DNA of 64,000 nucleotides from Ricordea florida (taxonomy: Eukaryota > Cnidaria > Anthozoa > Corallimorpharia > Ricordeidae): NCBI GenBank assembly GCA_949710005.1, contig OX453276.1, forward strand, positions 2,495,201-2,559,200, written 5' to 3'. Shown one piece after another: positions 1 to 10,318 of this stretch. The first letter of the stretch is position 1. The number at the start of each line of letters is the position of its first letter. The notes below the pieces were generated by a model. It did not search any database, was not told the origin of the DNA, and saw only the letters and a program-made list of their open reading frames with translations. Made by a program: the position numbers and the translations under genes.

Positions 1-319
1 AAGAGGCGCGTTAGAGTAGAAAAATAATGTCAACTCGCTGAACAAGCTACTAGTTGATATATTTTCGGGCTTTTGTTTACAGTAAATAACACTTAAACAT
101 TGTTATTCGAATTCTCAGCAATGTTAAGCGACAAGAGATTAAAAGATAGATATTTTACTGTCCCTGGAACGTTCGTCCACATGTTCAAGGCAAATGGCGG
201 TAAAATAGCGACACGGAGGAAAGTCCTAAGTATGCTCCGCCTGGATATACCGCTGGATCGATTGACTAATTTCGGATCCATTGTGAATGGAATGGCGTAG
301 ATCACGAATCCGTTAATCT

Positions 320-350
320 GGATTCACTGGATTTCAAATCCAGTGAATCC
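320..350. repeat. 31-nt near-perfect palindrome
   Basis: GGATTCACTGGATTT at 320-334 is the exact reverse complement of 336-350, around the single base C335. The GGATTCAC half-site recurs twice in the next 60 bases. It may be a transposon end or a foldback; no function is visible. Confidence 0.85.
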
Positions 351-543
351 GTTTTGAAAAAGGATTCACCAGATCAAAAATCCGTTTTTGGATTCACCGA
401 AAGGAACACACCCAATATGACCCCGCACCACCCCCCTTTGAAAAATCCTTGCTACGCCCCTAGATATAAACAATATTTTCACAAGAGTTGTTTTAGCGCG
501 AAGCCTAAACCAAACAACAGTCTCGACGGTTAAGGCCTTTGGC

Positions 544-566
544 CAGGAGCGAATTATTCGCTCCTG
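544..566. repeat. 23-nt odd palindrome
   Basis: CAGGAGCGAAT at 544-554 pairs exactly with ATTCGCTCCTG at 556-566 around T555. It lies within the presumed intron of the neighbouring PAN gene. No function assigned. Confidence 0.8.
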
Positions 567-620
567 CTTTGGCATAATGCAACACAAATATAATTAAAAC
601 CAACGGAAACAGTGAAATAC

Positions 621-968
621 CTGCATGCTGTAGTGGTAAGACTGGAGATTTCTACCAAGCGTGTTTGCACCGCCATCGTGTCTGGTAGATGGAAGCAACT
701 CACACCAACGTTTTTTATCGGCGTCAGAAGAGGAAGCCAAGTTGAAGGCGACGCAGGTAGGATGACGAAGACACGTTAAAGCACAGTCTGTGACATCATA
801 TACGGAAGATATACCAACCCGACTCACGTTCAAGTAGTGATTTATAGCAGGCTCAAAATACGCGTAAAACGCACTATTGTGCGACCAAATACAATCACCC
901 AGTTCTTGGAAAGCACAAAACGGGAATACAAAACAGAACAAGGACAAAACTATCACAATTATTGCCAT
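621..968 (-). CDS. Signal peptide plus PAN/Apple-like domain exon (5' exon of a larger gene)
   Basis: Likely first coding exon of a secreted or membrane protein. The Met at 968 opens a hydrophobic stretch of about 20 residues (IIVIVLSLFCFVFPFCAF) typical of a signal peptide. I prefer it to the upstream in-frame Met at 1064, which would bury this stretch. A cysteine-containing segment follows (DVTDCALTCLRHPTCVAFN, then RWCELL), matching the PAN/Apple pattern common in cnidarian extracellular proteins. The reading frame leaves the exon at CAG|GTATTT (621|620), a good 5' splice donor. Later exons would lie off the left edge of the window. The PAN call rests on motif shape; the exon end is inferred from the donor. 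Confidence 0.6.
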
Positions 969-1274
969 ATCGTGAATCAATGTGATATTTAGTTCATGAA
1001 CTGGTGGCAGGTGAAACAAGTGATCATACAGCGCTTGTTTCAGGTCAATGTTTTTGTATTTCAACCCTTGAAAAAGAGGAGGAGCAATAAGTCAATCATT
1101 TTTCATTAAAATTATTCTTCGTTTCTCATTGGTCAATTCCTTGTCGCCATAACGTTAATATCAAACGACCAAATTGTTGAAAGACTGATGTCAGTAAATA
1201 ACAGCAGCTTTGATGAGAGGAAACATACTTCGGGCCAACGCCTAAAACATCGGCACCCATTTAATCCAGCGGTG

Positions 1275-1876
1275 TTAAGGGACCGGTCATTATTTATGTG
1301 GGGGAGGGGGGGAAGGGAGGGAATCATGGGGTGGGCCAGGCCTATTTTTTTAGAGAAAAGGTGTGGACCAAAAGAGAATTTCACGATGATTGAGGTTGAA
1401 CAAATACATTGAGCATAATAAACTAAGCAAGAACAGAGAGAAAATTGACAAAATCAAGCGAATCACAGTACACTATTATGAAACTTCAAAGGAATCTACA
1501 TTTCCTTTAAGCGTCAAGAGTTGGTGAGGACAGTGATGAGAGTGACAGTGACAATAACCTTGTTTTGTGTGATGAAAGTGCAAGCGAAAGTGAATCAGAT
1601 GATGACAGTCATACTGTAACAATACAAGAAGGCACATCAACAAGAAGTGGCCACCGAGTAGGACACTGGTCCACAAGATATGGTGATTTCGTTCAGTGAA
1701 CAGAAACTCCTTATAGAGGTATAGATTGAAGGGGGCTGGGGGTGGGTCACCTCTTAAATAAAGTTATATGGGGGTGGGTCAAGAATTAACTAATGGGCTT
1801 GAAGGGGTGGGTCACGCTTTTTCTTTCATGCTGAAACAAAAAAAATCCCCCCACATAAATAATGACCGGTCTTTAA
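1275..1876. mobile_element. MITE-like element with ~28-bp TIRs
   Basis: TAAGGGACCGGTCATTATTT at 1275 is matched in inverted orientation at about 1848-1876, with one or two differences. The interior is G-rich near both ends and has no transposase. The GGGACC terminus resembles that of the element at 7103-8232. I could not define a target duplication. ORFs inside it (1188-1412, 1476-1676) look fortuitous. Confidence 0.65.
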
Positions 1877-2336
1877 CACATGCAGTCCACAAGTGTCTAT
1901 ATTTCTAGTGGTTATCATGTAAAAAATACACAGCGACAAGAGGGAACAGGAGTGAAATCGCCCCGGAGTGAAATCACTTCAGTACCATGTTAAGGTTGTG
2001 GTTCAATTTTATCCTTGGTTTAAATTGTATTTTACTTTGTTTCAAATTCATTGTCATAGCCAAAATACAAAGGAAAATAAAATTTAAACTAAGAAAAAAA
2101 TTGAACTACAACATTAACATCCCCTTTATATAAGAAGACCTCAATGTAGCAGCTCAAGACAGCTCCAGTGTTTTCAGGACTGGGGTATTGTTTGTTTGGT
2201 TCAATCTATTGTTTATTCCTTGGGTTGCAAACCAATAGAATGAGATCTCACCACAACTGCAATGTAACTCTTTTCTCAGGTTTAATTAATCACTTTTGCT
2301 TAAGAAATTCTTTTACATACTGCGAGGATCAAATCG
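1877..2336. other. Non-coding, nothing recognised
   Basis: AT-rich sequence with a short inverted match of 'GGTTCAATTTT' and 'AAAATTGAACT' near 1991 and 2095, perhaps another small foldback repeat. No gene is supported. Confidence 0.5.
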
Positions 2337-3182
2337 TCAACATTTTAATTTATATTCGTCAAGTTCACGTTCCAATGCAGCCGTTTGGGACTGTTTCGCG
2401 GGTAATTCAAATTCAAATTTTCGTTGAATAGCGTTAACTGCTTTCCAAAGCTTCTGAAATTCATTATTAACTGTTTCAGAGTCAGATATAATTGAATCTT
2501 GTATGTTTAAATCATCCGTCAATGTGACATTTTCTGGAGAAGTGTACTGATCATGAGGTTCTTCATTAATCACAATAGCGCCACTGTTGTTATGCTCGAC
2601 AGTTTCTTCGGTTAAGTTCTCGACAAACTGTACGTTTTTCACCACCTCTTTAAGAACAACTTTTACATCTTCAGCCGCTTTCCCTTGCACTTGTAGAGTC
2701 TTCGTGTTTCGATAAAAATTGAATGTTGTATCAGGTAACTATAGAATGACACAGGAGCTGTTATTAGACTTGGTTAACTTGTCACTATTGCCGCCATCAA
2801 CTGCATGATCAGTTGATCTGGTTAGTCTCTATAGAATGACACAGGAGCTGTTATTAGACTTGGTTAACTTGTCACTATTGCCGCCATCAACTGCATGATC
2901 AGTTGATCTGGTTAGTCTCTATAGAATGACACAGGAGCTGTTATTAGACTTGGTTAACTTGTCACTATTGCCGCCATCAACTGCATGATCAGTTGATCTG
3001 GTTAGTCTCGCGACGATAAATGTTTCGAGATCCTTAGGAGTGCCGTTCCAACTAAATCTGTTCTTAGCTGCATTATACAACAGATATTGATCGCGATTCA
3101 ACGAATTGTCACCATAGTACACAGAAGTAGTCGAATTAGAAATGGTTGAAGCGGATCTGGCGTTTGCATGTGCGTCCTCCAT
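2337..3182 (-). pseudogene. Repeat-type ORF1-like gene broken by three in-frame TAG codons
   Basis: An 87-codon open frame (3182 down to 2919) and a second frame ending at 2337 are one reading frame. They are separated only by TAG codons, one at the end of each copy of a 90-bp tandem repeat. Since 90 is a multiple of three, the triplication preserved frame. Past the last TAG the frame continues with the segment NFYRNTKTLQVQG and then a helical, acidic tail. That segment is reminiscent of ORF1 or adaptor-like proteins of cnidarian retroelements (my recollection, not searched). The nominal start of the 117-codon piece is a GTG, not an ATG. Alternative: three copies of an exon whose real reading is set by splicing (CTATAG could be an acceptor). 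Function unknown. Confidence 0.45.
2739..3008. repeat. 90-bp tandem repeat, 3 copies
   Basis: Three apparently identical head-to-tail copies begin at 2739, 2829 and 2919, each starting CTATAGAATGACACAGG. The near-absence of differences implies a recent duplication. It lies inside the broken reading frame and sets its stop codons. Confidence 0.95.
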
Positions 3183-3585
3183 GATGTCTCAGGTAGGTTG
3201 GGAGGAGGGGTGTTGTGTAATATTTCTCCTTAAGAGACTCTTCCCTCCCCCTCCTGATAATTATTGCACAGTCCCTAAGTCCTCTTTTCTGTAAAAATCA
3301 TTTGTATCCATGTCTGGTTTTCATGACAATCCCAAATTGTAGCATACAAGTTCCATCAACTAGCTCTCCGTGCAGACTTGCATCCCGTAAAACTTTATGA
3401 CAAGATTGAGAAGCAGGCAATAAAATGAGTAACTTCGTCTTCAATTTTTTTTCTACATTAATTAAATTCTTTCAGACAAGTTTCCTAGTTTTGTTTCTCG
3501 TGCTCACTCGTCTTATGGGAACTTGTGTCTAGGCCCCAATTACTGGCTGATATCTCACACGAAAGAAACGTATCTAGCAAGTAAT
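3183..3585. other. Spacer before the NLR gene
   Basis: Lies between the broken minus-strand frame and the 3' end of the NLR gene, so it probably contains NLR 3' UTR. I see no further gene, RNA or repeat in it. Confidence 0.5.
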
Positions 3586-6500
3586 TCAGAAGTGACATGC
3601 ATCGTCCATAGTGCTGTTACAGAAAGATCTTGAAAGAAAGATCTTGAACCCTAAACGGAAGGAAGAATAGCAGTCACTGAGGTTTCTTCTGACGTGAACA
3701 TGGTTCAGCCCTCGTTCTCTTAGCAGCTCACGAACATAATTTACGTCTTCTTCCGAACAGCCTGTCCTCTCAAGGCGCAAAAATCCATCCTCTGGAAAGC
3801 ACACGATGGATGAAATGAGTGACTTCACTTTGTGCCCCAGGGGATTATCTGATAAATCCAAGTAAGGACGTCTGCCCAAGCCCCTTGCGCGCGACATCAT
3901 ACTGTTGATCCCTTCACTCAAATACTCCACATCTTCCTCTGAACAACCAACATCTCCAAGGTACAATGTATCAAGCTTCGGAAGGTTCTTCACTTGTGAT
4001 ACTATTAATGTCACGCCGTGACCAAGAGGATTGTTTGACAGGTCAAGAGATTCCAAGTTGGGCATGTGTTTGAAGCTTCCAGCAACACAACTAGCATCTT
4101 CCTCTGAACAACTAACACTGCTAAGGCACAATTTCTGAAGCATAGGGAGGTTCCTGACCAGTGACATGACTGAGCTCAAACCGTGACTCAGTGGATTGTG
4201 TGACAAAGAAAGCTTAGTTATTTTTGGCACATGTCTGAAGCCCTCAGAGAGAACAGTTATGCCATGTTCATTGATTCCAAGACGACTTAGTTTTAAAAAC
4301 GTTAAACTGGGAAAAAACCCGAAACAATCCCTCAAAGGAGCTGTACTACTGCCAAGATGAAATTTAGTAAACTGAAGGGATCTTAACGGTAACACTTTTC
4401 CAAACTTTCCAAATAAAGACTCCATGTCAGCGCTTTCAAGTGTGTTTCCTCCTTTTCCAATGATATGCAGTCTCCTCAGTTCTCGCATTTCATGAAAACA
4501 ACGGCCCAGTGCTACGGCTGCCTCGGAGATCAGGTCCACATTCCACAGTCGTAGTGACTTCAGCTGGATAATCTTCTGGACGATACTATTCAGTAATGTT
4601 GTGACTAACTCACCATTACAGGTTTCAAAGTCACTATCGCTTTCAAAACAACTGTGAACATCGCTTTCAAAATCACTGCCAATATTGTTTTCAAAATCAA
4701 TGCCAAGATGGCTTTTAGATTCAATGTCAATATCGCTGTGCAAGACAATGTCAATATCTGTAATGGCTTTAAATTCTGGCATAAGACTTGCAAGATTAGC
4801 AACTGCAGTCGACGACATACAAGTGTCCGTGAGTTTGAGTTCAGGTCGAAGTTCAGACTGTGAAATAGCTGCCCTGACGCATTCCATAACTATTTCCTCA
4901 GTTTCACAACGAAGTTCAACTTTTTCTAAGAATCTAAAACATGATTCGGATACTCGCTGCTTGGTTGGCACCAAAGCAGATGAACACTGAACCGCTTGCC
5001 TGTAAACTGTATCACGAGTACAACTATCTGATGTCGAACATGAATCATATAAATTACAACGACTGAGAGCGATCTGAGAAATAATACGGGCATGTTCGGT
5101 ACAGAGAATGGTTATGTCTGTTATGTAAAAATGGATTTGACCGTTCGTCAATGTTAAAAGAAACTCAAACCAGTAATAGCCTTTCTGCTCGAACATTGTC
5201 CACACGTCTTTTACTTTAACAACTTCACCACTTTCAGAAATACTCATAGGAACATTCAAGCATTCCGGGATCATGCTTGCACTCAAATGATCCATCAACA
5301 AAAAGTAAGGTATAACGTCTACTGTCTCTGTTATCTGTGTCAGATTGGCCACCTTACTGAAAGCTCGAGCAGTTGAATCAGAAACAAGGACTACACCGCC
5401 AATAGAGTTGAGACAGTCTCCTAGAACTTGCTCTCTAGAATCAGTGGCTTCAAATAAACATTCCAAAGCACAGTCATGGAAGAATGTCTCTATATAATTT
5501 AGGTCAGAATACCTTGGTATTGCAGAACCAGGTGAGAAGCAACTCTTTGGCAAATCAACTTTTGGGTGTGAGATTCTCACTGATTTAAGCAATTCAAAAA
5601 CCTTTCTTGCACCTTCCACGGACAACCCACAGACAAAGAGAAGAACATTCTTAAACTCAAAATAAGATCCAACACTTTGAACTTCATCTTTAATACGACC
5701 CAAACATCCTTGAGGAATACACTGATGAGAGATGTACCAGGCGGCTAAGAATTCTTGAATGCTCTTGTGAATGAAGGATACCTTTCCTGCTGGTCGTACA
5801 TTCTCTGTGTATTCCTGTACCTCAAGAAGACCAATAATGAGGCTTGCCTTCGACTGGACTGCCTCCGACAGCTGATCAAACTCGAACACAAGATAATCCT
5901 TGAGAAGAGCTTCAAAAGCTACCTTTCCCAACTCAACGAGGATCTCTTTGCAATCTTCCAGTTTACTGTAGCAACGTGAGCCCTCAGCTTTCCTCCTGTC
6001 ATTGTAGTTAACAAGACACTGAATGATTTCCAAATACAGTTTTGTTCGCGTTTCCGGAAAGCTTTCGGGCTTTCCTTCCTTCCACAACAGGCAATAAAAG
6101 AGAAGTAGTAATGGAACACGTGCAGAGTCCATCAAAGATCTGTCATCAAGAAAATCAAGTAGATCCTCCACCTCTTTATCACCGACAAGTCTCCCCATAA
6201 ACAATTTGATGCCCTGCTCATCAAACCCCTTAATCTCAGTATGCACATCTGCGAATTCTTTCAGTTCGTCAGCTTTGGACGGCCGACTAGTTACCAAAGT
6301 AGTGCAGTTTCTCAGCTTGCTTCCTTTGAAAATCTGGTATATTTCAGAGTCTTTTCCGCAGCCGTATTCATCATAGCCATCAAAGACAAGCAGAACTTTC
6401 TCTTGGTTCGTGGTGATGTAATTGAGCAGACCATCTATCATAGCTGATTCTTCTTCAGGCAGAAGGTAAGATTCACGTATCGCTTCTCGTAGATTTTTAC

Positions 6501-6963
6501 AGTGGGAAATGTCCCTCAGTTTTACAATAACAGCAATCTCAAATTTTCCAGGAAATTCAATCTGCGGTGTGCTAATTCCCTTTGCCTCACCAGATTTCCA
6601 TTGCGATTCATCTTCTGTTTTTTCTCCTTTGCCTGCGACTTCCTTTTGCTGGTGAAATTCAGCCCAGTCAACAGCCAATTTCTTTACAAAAGTCGACTTT
6701 CCCATTCCAGTCAAACCTTGCACCAGAATCCTTTTCGGTAACAAGCCTTTCTCGTTCCTTTTGAAGATATCCGTGTAGTCTTTCAGTTCTGTGTGGAATG
6801 ACCTAGTCGCTGAGTGATCTTCTCGGATCCAGGACAGCCGAGTGTAGATCTCGTGAATGTCGACCTGATGTAAAGATGACCACAGAGAGGTTGGTACTGT
6901 CGCTTTCCACTTGTAGTACTCTGCAAGCTTACTTTGACAGCTTTTCACATCAAAGGATTCCAA
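3586..6963 (-). CDS. NLR-type innate immune receptor (NACHT ATPase plus leucine-rich repeats)
   Basis: A 1125-codon single-exon frame. The NACHT P-loop NTPase comes first: Walker A GLTGMGKST at residues 83-91, Walker B VLLVFDGYDE at 190-199, and a sensor-like LVTSRP at 223-228. A helical region follows. The C-terminal third has NACHT-associated LRRs of ribonuclease-inhibitor style (LSLSHNPLSHG and LDLSNNPLGHG at about 28-residue spacing). NLRs of this form act in the cytosol as nucleotide-dependent sensors of microbial or damage signals. No Death, CARD or TIR domain is visible in the first 80 residues, so an upstream effector exon may exist. At 4620-4750 an acidic stretch is encoded by an imperfect 30-nt repeat (codons for SDFES-like units). 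No frameshift seen. Family call firm; ligand unknown. Confidence 0.88.
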   Translation of the reverse strand: MESFDVKSCQSKLAEYYKWKATVPTSLWSSLHQVDIHEIYTRLSWIREDHSATRSFHTELKDYTDIFKRNEKGLLPKRILVQGLTGMGKSTFVKKLAVDWAEFHQQKEVAGKGEKTEDESQWKSGEAKGISTPQIEFPGKFEIAVIVKLRDISHCKNLREAIRESYLLPEEESAMIDGLLNYITTNQEKVLLVFDGYDEYGCGKDSEIYQIFKGSKLRNCTTLVTSRPSKADELKEFADVHTEIKGFDEQGIKLFMGRLVGDKEVEDLLDFLDDRSLMDSARVPLLLLFYCLLWKEGKPESFPETRTKLYLEIIQCLVNYNDRRKAEGSRCYSKLEDCKEILVELGKVAFEALLKDYLVFEFDQLSEAVQSKASLIIGLLEVQEYTENVRPAGKVSFIHKSIQEFLAAWYISHQCIPQGCLGRIKDEVQSVGSYFEFKNVLLFVCGLSVEGARKVFELLKSVRISHPKVDLPKSCFSPGSAIPRYSDLNYIETFFHDCALECLFEATDSREQVLGDCLNSIGGVVLVSDSTARAFSKVANLTQITETVDVIPYFLLMDHLSASMIPECLNVPMSISESGEVVKVKDVWTMFEQKGYYWFEFLLTLTNGQIHFYITDITILCTEHARIISQIALSRCNLYDSCSTSDSCTRDTVYRQAVQCSSALVPTKQRVSESCFRFLEKVELRCETEEIVMECVRAAISQSELRPELKLTDTCMSSTAVANLASLMPEFKAITDIDIVLHSDIDIESKSHLGIDFENNIGSDFESDVHSCFESDSDFETCNGELVTTLLNSIVQKIIQLKSLRLWNVDLISEAAVALGRCFHEMRELRRLHIIGKGGNTLESADMESLFGKFGKVLPLRSLQFTKFHLGSSTAPLRDCFGFFPSLTFLKLSRLGINEHGITVLSEGFRHVPKITKLSLSHNPLSHGLSSVMSLVRNLPMLQKLCLSSVSCSEEDASCVAGSFKHMPNLESLDLSNNPLGHGVTLIVSQVKNLPKLDTLYLGDVGCSEEDVEYLSEGINSMMSRARGLGRRPYLDLSDNPLGHKVKSLISSIVCFPEDGFLRLERTGCSEEDVNYVRELLRERGLNHVHVRRNLSDCYSSFRLGFKIFLSRSFCNSTMDDACHF

Positions 6964-7102
6964 AGGACAAGCTCCTGATCAAAGGAACCATTTATCATAA
7001 GTACAAGAATGAGAAGCACCATGAATGCTGTGCACGTGGTCGGCAACAAGGTTTGCATGTATGGAGTGATAACCCCATCTTTCATTTAAACAATCTAAAA
7101 CA

Positions 7103-8232
7103 TAAGGGACCATTCATTTTTTAAGGGATAGGGGGGGCTGGTGGGATTTGGGGGGGGGGGCACGCGAAAAAAATGGCTTTAAAGGGGGGGCACCCCAAAA
7201 AAATGAAGAAAAGGGGGGGTCAAGCGAATAAAAAGCGATGAAAAAGTGGTATGAAGTTTTCATAACTTGATGAGAAATTCGCCTGCTTTTTTCACGAAAT
7301 ATAAACACCTTTAATATTCTGAAACAGTTTCAAAGTAAGAAGAAAAATTCTTAGCAAAGTTAATATCAATAAAACTAACTACAAATAACAGCGCTTCAAC
7401 AGCAACAGGTGTTTGATTGGTGAAATGTTGTTCTAGCGACTATTAAACTGCTGAGATCGTTTTCTTACTTTTAGTTGCAAAAAAGAAAACTACCACAAAC
7501 ATTTGTTGGTAAACGGTACTTTGTAATGCCTTTATATAGTTCTGAATAAAACTCTTAAAAACATTGCCCGTAGCACATTACACGCAGTGAAGAAATCAGT
7601 GGAGTACAGTTCACTGAAATAAGGTGTCTCCTTCCTCTTCGTCGTTCTCGCCATCCTCTTCATCATCATCTTCCTCTTCACTCGTATCATCCGTGTGATA
7701 ATCTTCAGGATGCAGTACACCCTGTTCCTAACGTCCGGCTCAAGATTGGTGAGCATCCTGCTTCCTGCCGCATTGCTAAAATAGTTCGCTTGCAGTAGGT
7801 AAGCAATTAATTTTGCATCCCGTCTAAACAGCATTGTTGCCAGAGCTTCAACGTTCATGCACGCTTCAGGGATTGTCAGGGAAGGGGGATAAAGAAGACA
7901 ATTTGGAAGCTCTTTTGAGAAATTTAGATGAGATGTGTGCAAAACAGCTTTCTTTATAGATTTGTAAATATTCACTTGTCAAGTGAAATGTAACAGTTAA
8001 TATGAGATCAAGATGCATGTAGTGGCATTTGAACGTATTAATCTATAAAATACCAGATGTAACTTTTTTTCGAGGTGTCCAAGGGGGGCGTCATCCCCAA
8101 AAAAAATCCTTTTGAGGGGCGTCATGTGACAAAATTGGCAAGCTGGGGGGGGGGGGTCACTCAATCTCCCACTGACACTCCCCCAAATCCCACCAGCCCC
8201 CCCTATCCCTTAAAAAAAATGAACGGTCCCTA
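7103..8232. mobile_element. Non-autonomous DNA transposon with G-rich TIRs
   Basis: TAAGGGACCATTCATTTTTT at 7103 and its inverse at about 8213-8232 are followed inward by a shared G-rich subterminal segment (GGCTGGTGGGATTTGGGG). Length is about 1.1 kb. A 147-codon minus-strand frame at 7532-7975 shows no known domain, and its lysine/arginine-rich end comes from a simple repeat, so I do not call it a gene. The TIR resembles that of the 1275-1876 element, suggesting one family. Confidence 0.7.
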
Positions 8233-8344
8233 ACAGTGATAAGCTCTGAAATAAAAGTGAGTAAGAAGTGTATTCGAGCATATTAAAGAAGTATGCGGTT
8301 TCAAATGACAATATTATTACAACTGTTGATACAGAAGATTGTAA

Positions 8345-8445
8345 ATGGCCGGAAGTCGACTTCCGGCCCGATGCGCACCGTCAACTACAATTTGCACCAG
8401 TACCGTGAGGTCATGGGTTCTAATCCCGTTCAAGCCTGAATTTTT
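8345..8445 (+). repeat. tRNA-derived SINE-like fragment
   Basis: GGTTCTAATCC at about 8415 fits the RNA polymerase III B box (GGTTCRANNCC). It is preceded by GAGGTCATG and followed by a poly-T tract, as in tRNA-derived SINEs. No clear A box and no cloverleaf, so it is not a functional tRNA gene. Confidence 0.5.
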
Positions 8446-8585
8446 TTTTGGTCTTATCTTGGCAACTGACTGTGTTGCTTACGTAATTGCGAGGATCTTT
8501 CATTTATCAAATATCTTTCTACTGCAGTGCTAATATAAGAACTTTTCCTAAATATACATACATTACAGAGTGAAGCTTATTTAAA

Positions 8586-10318
8586 TTAACGATACAAGGT
8601 ACCTGGTTTATTTTGAAGACAGAGAACTTCTTTCTCTAGAAGTTGAACTTTTGAGCCAGTTAGCAAGTGATCTCTTGCTAACTTTGCCACTTTGGTGTTG
8701 ACTTCTTGTAGGTTCTCTTCTGTCTGGACATAACTTCGTTTCAGCTGTTGCATTTCACTTTTCACACCTCGTTTCAGCTGTTGCATTTCCCTTTTCGTCT
8801 TTGTGTGACCTTCCTCTAACTGCAGGATTCTGTTCATCAATTTCTCTTCTACCGAGGTCAATTTCTCCTGCACTACCTTAATCTCTTCTGATGCCTCTCC
8901 GAGGGCTTCTGCTTGTTCTGCCAACTGTTTTTGCAGTTTGCTGACCTCCACTTGTACTAATGACAGAAGGCTTTGATCAACAGCATGTCCCATCACAAGT
9001 TGGTAACCTGCAACAGAACATTAGAGTTTGATCACAATGAACATAAGCAGCAGAAAGAGCACCGGGATGAGTAGCAGAGCAGCATCATCACCACAATCAC
9101 CTCCACCATCACCATCATCATCATCATCACCACTACCATCATCATCATCATCATCATCACCACTACCATCATCATCATCATCACCATCATTATCATCACC
9201 ATCCTCATCACCATCACCATCACCACCACCATCACCATCACCATCACCACCACCACCACCACCACCACCACCACCACAACCATCGTCGTCATCATCATCA
9301 TCACCACCACCACCACCACCACCACCACCATCATCATCATCATTATCACCATCACCATCATCATCACCATCATCATCATCATCACCATCGTCAAAACTGC
9401 ATTCACTTACACTTGAACATTTCTCACTATTCTATACAAGTAAATGATTGTTGATTCATTCTAAATACTGTTTACAAATCTAGTTGGCTCCATAGAAAAT
9501 TCTTCATCACCAGAATAATAACGTCACTCATCCAAAAATGTTTCTACTACTGGAGAAATAACTTCAGTCATCCAATAACAGATGACTATTGCTGAGCTAA
9601 AAAAACTGGCTGAGAGTGGAAAAAGTATTCTTAAAAAAAATAAATAATGCATTAGTGACTTAAGTCTGTTTTGTTTATTCCTACCTTTTATCTTCCAGTC
9701 AGCCAGCTGATCAAGTGTTGTCTTCTCCACACCAGCACTCAGTCCCACACTTCGTATTAGAGTCTCAAGCTTTGTGAAACAATCATTATAGAAAGCCTCT
9801 GTCCAACTGGTGAAGTCACAGTGAGCCCAGGGATTTCTCACATTGTCCCTAACATCATCAGCTGCAGACTGTATGGGTAGGGTGGGGTTAGGAGAAGGGA
9901 ACAAGAGAGTCGGACTGGACAACCCCAGAAGCCGCAGAATTGCACTCATATCCAGTGACTCATCAAAGGCTGTGAACTTTGTAAGGTAATCAGGAAGGTA
10001 CAACTTTGCCAAATCTACAGGTGAGACAATCCTGTAGTTGTACAACAACTTCGTTTTGCCATGCAGAGAGTTACTATTGATATTTTTGAATTTCAGTTTG
10101 TTCAGGACTGCATCTGTGTTAACCTGACTGTACTGAAGTGTTGTCAAAGTACATGGTGTGGCAAGGGAACCACAGTGAGTGTCAAGATTGATATACTGGG
10201 TATCCATTCCTTGTTTAATGGTATCACATAACACTGGTGCTACAACTTTGCTCATTGCAATTCCAACTACAAGCCATCGTTTCTCCTCATCAGACGTCAT
10301 CATCTTGGACACAGACAT
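8586..10318 (-). CDS. DZIP3-like HEPN domain plus coiled-coil protein, two exons
   Basis: Exon A (10318-9685) encodes about 211 residues. Its segment DDVRDNVRNPWAHCDFTSWT is a strong match to the DZIP3/hRUL138-type HEPN domain (R...H with a conserved NPWAH) found in many expanded cnidarian genes. It ends in ATAAAAG|GTAGGA, a donor at 9685|9684. The acceptor TTCTGTTGCAG lies at 9018-9008 and exon B begins at 9007. The join is phase 1 and opens exactly into a heptad-rich coiled coil (QVEVSKLQKQLAEQAE and following) that ends at a stop at 8586. A CAG|GTACCT near the end might instead be a donor to further exons. HEPN domains are often RNA-binding or RNA-cleaving; the role here is unknown. Exon structure is inferred. 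Confidence 0.7.
9087..9390. repeat. CAT/CAC trinucleotide microsatellite
   Basis: About 300 bases of interrupted (CAT)n/(CAC)n lie in the intron of the HEPN gene. It produces long spurious Pro/Ser and Met/Val reading frames on the two strands. Confidence 0.95.

Larger units (their letters stand above)
1..620. other. Stretch without a recognised gene
   Basis: No coding sequence that I can recognise. A 66-codon open frame at 100-300 (+) has no visible domain and an equally long open frame opposite it, so I do not call it. The stretch holds two odd palindromes (320-350 and 544-566) and repeats of GGATTCAC at about 320, 362 and 391, which suggests the end of a dispersed repeat. The intron following the PAN exon on the minus strand begins at 620. 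Confidence 0.6.

Noticed and set aside
8380..8440. tRNA gene
   Set aside because: B-box match only, no acceptor stem or anticodon arm; reads as a SINE remnant.
9028..9447. Pro/Ser-rich and Met/Val-rich proteins on the two strands
   Set aside because: Translations of a CAT/CAC microsatellite inside an intron.
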